Below the pieces are notes generated by a model. It was not told the origin of the DNA, made no database searches, and saw nothing but the letters and a program-made list of their open reading frames with translations. The position numbers and the translations under genes were made by a program. 16,785 bases of DNA, from positions 1-16,785 of the forward strand of contig NZ_JALEXO010000218.1 in assembly GCF_022780145.1 (NCBI RefSeq), read 5' to 3'. Each line of letters opens with the position of its first letter. Position 1 is the first letter of the stretch. The DNA comes from Intestinibacter sp. GTDB lineage: Bacteria; Bacillota; Clostridia; Peptostreptococcales; Peptostreptococcaceae. This document shows, one piece after another, positions 13,470 through 16,785 of the stretch.

Positions 13470-14144
13470 TTAAATATTTGGTATTTGCCAGTCTATAGGC
13501 TCCTTTCCTAGACCTTCTAAAATTTTATTTATCTTTGAAAAATGCTTACATCCAAAGAAACCTCTGCTTGCAGATAATGGACTTGGATGTGGCGCTTCTA
13601 GTACATAATGTCTACTTACATCTATAAACTCTTTTTTACGTCTTGCATTTGCTCCCCAAAGTACAAATATAACTGGATCCTCTCTTGTATTCAATAGCTT
13701 TATAATATCATCAGTAAATATTTCCCAGCCAATATTTTTATGAGAATTCGCTTCATGCGCTCTTACAGTCAAAGCCGTATTTAAAAGTAAAACGCCTTGA
13801 TCTGACCAAGGTATCAAATATCCATTATTTGGAATATAACAACCTAAGTCATCGTGTAATTCTTTATATATATTTAAAAGAGATGGAGGTATTTTCACTC
13901 CCTTTTGAACTGAAAAAGCAAGCCCGTGTGCCTGATTTTCACCGTGATATGGATCCTGACCTAAAATTAAAACCTTTGTATCCTTAAAGGAAGTATGCTT
14001 TAAAGCTTCAAATATATTGTACATATTTGGATATATAACTCTAGTAGAATACTCCTTTTTTAAAAACTCTCTAAGATTTAAATAATATTCCTTTTTAAAT
14101 TCGTCCTTTAACAGTTCATCCCAATCATTGTTTAATTTAACCAT
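13470..14144 (-). CDS. ung: Uracil-DNA glycosylase, family 1
   Basis: Ung removes uracil from DNA, starting base-excision repair. The 224-residue length is typical. Motif A, L-G-Q-D-P-Y-H-G (61-68), has the catalytic D64 and H67. L-L-N-T-A-L-T-V (120-127) contains the uracil-binding Asn. V-L-W-G-A-N-A (161-167) and the DNA-intercalation motif H-P-S-P-L-S (186-191; H186) follow. The ATG at 14144 has a GAGGAG site about 9 nt upstream, separated by a run of T. It is divergent from apbE; no clear promoter for ung could be picked out of the AT-rich gap, and no strong terminator was seen after its stop. Confidence 0.97.
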   Translation of the reverse strand: MVKLNNDWDELLKDEFKKEYYLNLREFLKKEYSTRVIYPNMYNIFEALKHTSFKDTKVLILGQDPYHGENQAHGLAFSVQKGVKIPPSLLNIYKELHDDLGCYIPNNGYLIPWSDQGVLLLNTALTVRAHEANSHKNIGWEIFTDDIIKLLNTREDPVIFVLWGANARRKKEFIDVSRHYVLEAPHPSPLSASRGFFGCKHFSKINKILEGLGKEPIDWQIPNI

Positions 14145-14173
14145 ACAAAAAAACTCCTCTTAATATTTTCTTA

Positions 14174-14182
14174 TGTTATAAT
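14174..14182 (+). promoter_or_regulatory. Extended -10 promoter element of apbE
   Basis: TG-T-TATAAT (14174-14182) is an extended -10 sequence with a perfect TATAAT, 31 nt upstream of the apbE ATG. No -35 hexamer is visible at the right distance, which extended -10 promoters can tolerate. Confidence 0.55.
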
Positions 14183-14213
14183 TAATATATCACAATTATT
14201 TGGAGGAAACACT

Positions 14214-15260
14214 ATGAATAAAAAAAAATCTACCTTTTTAATAGTAGCAATTATTGTTATTTGTTTTTTCATCTATGTATTTAGAGGCAACTTTAATAAA
14301 GGAGATTATAGTCAAACTTACTACGATTTAGGTACTGTAAGTGAAATAACTTTATACAATATAAAAGAATCAGAGGCAAATGATATTTTAAAAAAATGCG
14401 GAGATATTTTACTAAGTATCGACAATACAATGGGAAAAACGAGAGAATACAGCGAAGTGTCCAAAATAAACGAAAACGCTGGCAAAGAATACGTAAAAGT
14501 ATCTGACGAAACCTTCTACGTAATAAAAAACGCCCTACACTTTTCAGACATATCAGATGGCGTATTTGATATAACGGTAGGACCTATTGTAGATTTATGG
14601 GGAATTGGAACTGATAACGCAAGAGTCCCAATCTCAAAAGAAATAGAAGAAAAATTGCCCCTCGTAAATTACAAAGATATCTCACTAGACGAAAAAAATA
14701 AATCTGTTAAATTAGAAAAGGAAAATATGGAAATAGACTTAGGCGGTATAGCAAAGGGTTACGCAGCAGATAAAATATACGAATATCTAAAAGAAGAAAA
14801 CGTAGAAAGCGCAATAATAAACCTAGGTGGAAATGTATTTACATTAGGTGAAAAAACTAAAAATACACCATTTAAAGTCGGAATACAAGACCCAACAAAC
14901 GAAAGAGGAAACTCTATAGGCAGTATAAACGTATCAGATCAATCTGTAGTAACATCTGGTATATACGAAAGATACATAAAAAAAGACGGTGTTATCTATC
15001 ACCATATGATAGACCCTTCAACTGGATATCCATTTGACAACAATCTAAGTAGCGTCACTATAGTATCATCGTCATCTTTAATCGGAGACGGTCTATCTAC
15101 AACTGCATTTGGACTTGGAGTAGAAAAAGGTCTAAAACTAATAGAAAGCATAGACGACACAGAAGCTATATTTATAACTAAAGATAAAAAGGTATACACT
15201 ACTTCAAATTTAAAGGATAAAATAAACTTAACAGACAATTCTTTTAAATTAGCAAATTAA
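14214..15260 (+). CDS. apbE: FAD:protein FMN transferase (ApbE/flavin transferase)
   Basis: ApbE attaches FMN from FAD to a Thr or Ser of extracytoplasmic proteins such as the RnfG/RnfD or NqrB/C subunits and FMN-binding-domain proteins. The 348-residue protein has one N-terminal membrane segment (6-23) and then an outward-facing ApbE domain. Motifs: D-L-G-T-V-S-E-I-T (38-46), F-D-I-T-V-G-P-I-V-D-L-W (118-129), D-L-G-G-I-A-K-G-Y-A-A-D (175-186), N-L-G-G-N (203-207), Y-H-H-M-I-D-P-S-T-G-Y-P (262-273) and G-D-G-L-S-T-T-A-F-G-L-G (291-302, Mg-binding D292). There is no proper lipobox: a Cys at 17 lies in the hydrophobic core, so a membrane anchor is more likely than a lipoprotein. GGAGG sits 7 nt before the ATG. 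The gene is monocistronic, with its target proteins encoded elsewhere. Confidence 0.93.
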   Translation: MNKKKSTFLIVAIIVICFFIYVFRGNFNKGDYSQTYYDLGTVSEITLYNIKESEANDILKKCGDILLSIDNTMGKTREYSEVSKINENAGKEYVKVSDETFYVIKNALHFSDISDGVFDITVGPIVDLWGIGTDNARVPISKEIEEKLPLVNYKDISLDEKNKSVKLEKENMEIDLGGIAKGYAADKIYEYLKEENVESAIINLGGNVFTLGEKTKNTPFKVGIQDPTNERGNSIGSINVSDQSVVTSGIYERYIKKDGVIYHHMIDPSTGYPFDNNLSSVTIVSSSSLIGDGLSTTAFGLGVEKGLKLIESIDDTEAIFITKDKKVYTTSNLKDKINLTDNSFKLAN

Positions 15261-15270
15261 AAAATACAAC

Positions 15271-15297
15271 GGAGATGCTCAAACATCTCCTTTTTTT
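15271..15297 (+). terminator. apbE terminator (possibly shared with comEA)
   Basis: GGAGATG (15271-15277) pairs with CATCTCC (15284-15290), with a 6-nt loop and then seven T. It starts 10 nt after the apbE stop. The convergent comEA ends at 15299; the same hairpin read from the minus strand is followed by a weaker, interrupted T stretch, so it may serve both genes. Confidence 0.92.
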
Positions 15298-15298
15298 A

Positions 15299-16003
15299 TT
15301 AATCTACACAGATTAAATCTTTCATATTTTCATACTTTTTATCGCCTATTCCATTTACATTTTTAATCTCTTCTATACTTTTAAAATTCCCATTTTCTTC
15401 TCTATAGCTCAAAATTTTATTAGCAGTAGCCTCTCCAACCCCTGGAATAGAATCTAGTTCTTGTATACCTGCTGTATTTATATTAATTTTACTATTTTGC
15501 TCATTAGTACTACTATTACCTTGATTATCTAAGCTCGTACTTGGATTTGTCATATTAGTCGTATTATTTGATAAATTTTGATTTGAAACATTACTTTTAT
15601 CTCCCTTCTTAGGAATTATATAATGCATCTCATCTTCTAGTTTAATCGCCAAATTTATATTATTCATATCAGCTTTTTTAGTCACACCTCCAAGCATTTT
15701 CACAGCATCTGATAATCTCTGATTACTTTTCAATGTAACGACACCTGGATTATTTATTTCTCCACTTACATAGACAGTGATTTCCTTAACTGATATATTT
15801 TTATCGTCTTTACCTTTATCCTCGATCTTATTTTCATTAGAATTATTTTCCTCCAACGCTTCATCATCTTTAATATCCGTTTCAGCATTTTCTTCTTCAT
15901 TTAACACATAAATTTCATCTGTAAAATATCCCTTGCACAACAAACCTCCTACAGATATTAAAATTACAACTACAAAGGCTATTATTTTACTCTTATTTTT
16001 CAT
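15299..16003 (-). CDS. comEA: ComEA-type competence DNA receptor
   Basis: ComEA is the membrane-anchored, outward-facing double-stranded DNA receptor of transformation. The 234-residue protein has an N-terminal membrane anchor (6-23) and a first acidic, low-complexity linker (about 35-70). An SLBB domain follows (about 71-135, with I-T-V-Y-V-S-G-E-I-N-N-P-G-V-V), then a second Asn/Ser/Thr-rich linker (136-172). The C-terminal helix-hairpin-helix pair (173-232) contains I-N-I-N-T-A (173-178), I-P-G-V-G-E-A-T-A-N-K-I (186-197) and V-N-G-I-G-D-K-K (216-223). This layout is the Gram-positive one. The ATG at 16003 has AAGGAGGGG upstream. It is not next to comEC as in the classical comE operon; about 10 kb separates them. 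The divergent carboxypeptidase gene shares its promoter region. Confidence 0.93.
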   Translation of the reverse strand: MKNKSKIIAFVVVILISVGGLLCKGYFTDEIYVLNEEENAETDIKDDEALEENNSNENKIEDKGKDDKNISVKEITVYVSGEINNPGVVTLKSNQRLSDAVKMLGGVTKKADMNNINLAIKLEDEMHYIIPKKGDKSNVSNQNLSNNTTNMTNPSTSLDNQGNSSTNEQNSKININTAGIQELDSIPGVGEATANKILSYREENGNFKSIEEIKNVNGIGDKKYENMKDLICVD

Positions 16004-16020
16004 TTTTACCCCTCCTTATT

Positions 16021-16049
16021 TTGGATTATTGACAAAAATATGATATACT
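16021..16049 (+). promoter_or_regulatory. Probable promoter of the carboxypeptidase gene
   Basis: TTGGAT (16021-16026), a 17-nt spacer and TATACT (16044-16049) with TG at 16041-16042 form an extended -10 promoter about 31 nt before the ATG. A perfect TTGACA at 16029-16034 overlaps the spacer, but the -10 at the right distance from it (AATATA) is weaker. Confidence 0.55.
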
Positions 16050-16078
16050 AAAATATAAGTTTATAAATTGGAGGTCAA
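16050..16078 (-). promoter_or_regulatory. Possible promoter of comEA
   Basis: On the minus strand TTGACC (16073-16078), a 17-nt spacer and TATTTT (16050-16055) lie upstream of comEA. The -35 covers the ribosome binding site of the divergent carboxypeptidase gene, and the -10 abuts that gene's own -10, so the two promoters may compete. Confidence 0.4.
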
Positions 16079-16080
16079 AA

Positions 16081-16785
16081 ATGAAAAAAAAGTTATCATA
16101 CTTACTAGTGTGTCTACTAACAACCATGATGATAATGAGTTCTTCTATTTTAGCCTTTGCTGATGAAGCAGTTGATAGCGTTGATATAAAAGCTAATTAC
16201 GGTGTAGTTATCGACTACGAAACTGGAAAAGTACTAGGTGGAAAAAATATCGACTCTAGAGTATTCCCAGCATCTACAACTAAAATATGGACAGCTTATT
16301 TAGTTGTTAAAAATGTAAAAAATTTAAACGACACCGTTGAGATTAAGGAAGATCCCATGGTAGATGGATCTAGTATGTATTTGAAAAAGGGTGAAATATT
16401 TACAGTCAAAGAATTATTACAAGGTTTATTAATTCACTCTTCAAACGATGCAGCTGAAGTTTTAGCAAAATATGTAAGTGGTTCAATCGAAGATTTTGCT
16501 AATTTGATGAACGAAGAAGCAAAAAAAGCTGGTGCATTAAATACCCACTTTAATAATCCACACGGTTTGCCAGATGAAAACCACTACACAACACCATATG
16601 ATATGGCTATGCTTGCAAGAAAAGCGATGAGCGAAGAAGTCATAAGAGAAATTGTAAGCACTAAATCAATTTCATTTAAAGAGCAAGATACAGCTACTAG
16701 TAAAGTGGCATTTTCTCGTTATTTTACTAATACAAATTTATTTTTAACATCTAACGATAAAATAACTTATAGAGGTAAATCTATA
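16081..16785 (+). CDS. D-alanyl-D-alanine carboxypeptidase (PBP5/DacF type), 3' end outside window
   Basis: The reading frame is open from the ATG at 16081 to the window edge (235 codons), so the protein is C-terminally truncated only by the window. A cleavable signal peptide (1-27, A-F-A before D28) directs it outside. The peptidase S11 motifs are S-T-T-K (65-68; nucleophile S65 and K68) and S-S-N (120-122) in L-I-H-S-S-N-D-A-A. N-N-P-H-G-L-P-D (158-165) is also conserved. The third motif, K-T-G, should fall just after the last codons seen (Y-R-G-K-S-I). The enzyme removes the terminal D-Ala from peptidoglycan stem peptides; related dac genes can be vegetative or spore-cortex specific, and the vegetative-type promoter favours the former. 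GGAGG lies 7 nt before the ATG. Confidence 0.93.
   Translation, partial: MKKKLSYLLVCLLTTMMIMSSSILAFADEAVDSVDIKANYGVVIDYETGKVLGGKNIDSRVFPASTTKIWTAYLVVKNVKNLNDTVEIKEDPMVDGSSMYLKKGEIFTVKELLQGLLIHSSNDAAEVLAKYVSGSIEDFANLMNEEAKKAGALNTHFNNPHGLPDENHYTTPYDMAMLARKAMSEEVIREIVSTKSISFKEQDTATSKVAFSRYFTNTNLFLTSNDKITYRGKSI

Noticed and set aside
14999..15238. Minus-strand open frame inside apbE
   Set aside because: It is antisense to conserved ApbE motifs with no independent signals.
1..16785. Mobile element, phage or CRISPR content
   Set aside because: No transposase, integrase, phage gene, direct-repeat array or terminal inverted repeats were found; gene order and composition look like core chromosome.

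Overview
The window is AT-rich, gene-dense chromosomal DNA from a low-GC, endospore-forming anaerobic Firmicute. Two spore genes (gpr, spoIIP), an oxygen-sensitive dehydratase/activase pair, the S20 sequence and the order lepA-spoIIP-gpr-rpsT-holA-comEC point to class Clostridia, probably the Peptostreptococcaceae (Clostridioides relatives). I cannot name a species. No tRNA, rRNA, CRISPR array, insertion sequence or phage gene was seen; this looks like core chromosome.

Layout. (1) 1-2400, minus strand: gpr, spoIIP and a small membrane-protein gene form a sporulation operon that ends at a perfect 16-bp hairpin. The first codons of lepA follow at the left edge, with their own promoter. (2) 2543-2940, plus strand: rpsT, with its own promoter, a TTG start and a terminator. 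(3) 2957-5269, minus: comEC and holA overlap by 26 bp. The ComEC is short and lacks the C-terminal metallo-beta-lactamase (MBL) domain. (4) 5376-6685, minus: a monocistronic PLP aminotransferase with a CodY-box-like sequence upstream. (5) 6741-8979, minus: a DUF2156 protein and an Eis-like acetyltransferase, with stop and start codons abutting. (6) 9156-9992, plus: a lipoprotein that is essentially the missing ComEC MBL domain as a separate secreted protein. (7) 10099-12038, minus: a YjiM/YjiL-type pair, a 2-hydroxyacyl-CoA dehydratase/double-cubane-cluster protein and its ATP-dependent activase. (8) 12123-14144, minus: tcdA (tRNA ct6A), a single-domain rhodanese and ung, apparently separate units. 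(9) 14174-15297, plus: apbE (flavinyl transferase). (10) 15299-16003, minus: comEA; then 16021 to the right edge, plus: a D-Ala-D-Ala carboxypeptidase cut off by the window end. The last two are divergent, with overlapping promoters.

How the genes relate: gpr and spoIIP act in germination and engulfment. comEC, the MBL lipoprotein and comEA could together form a DNA-uptake apparatus whose channel and nuclease-like domain are separate proteins; this is the most interesting inference here. The remaining genes are mostly housekeeping. Non-ATG starts are common: lepA GTG; rpsT, comEC, the GNAT gene and the MBL lipoprotein TTG. No stretch of more than 300 bases lacks a gene.
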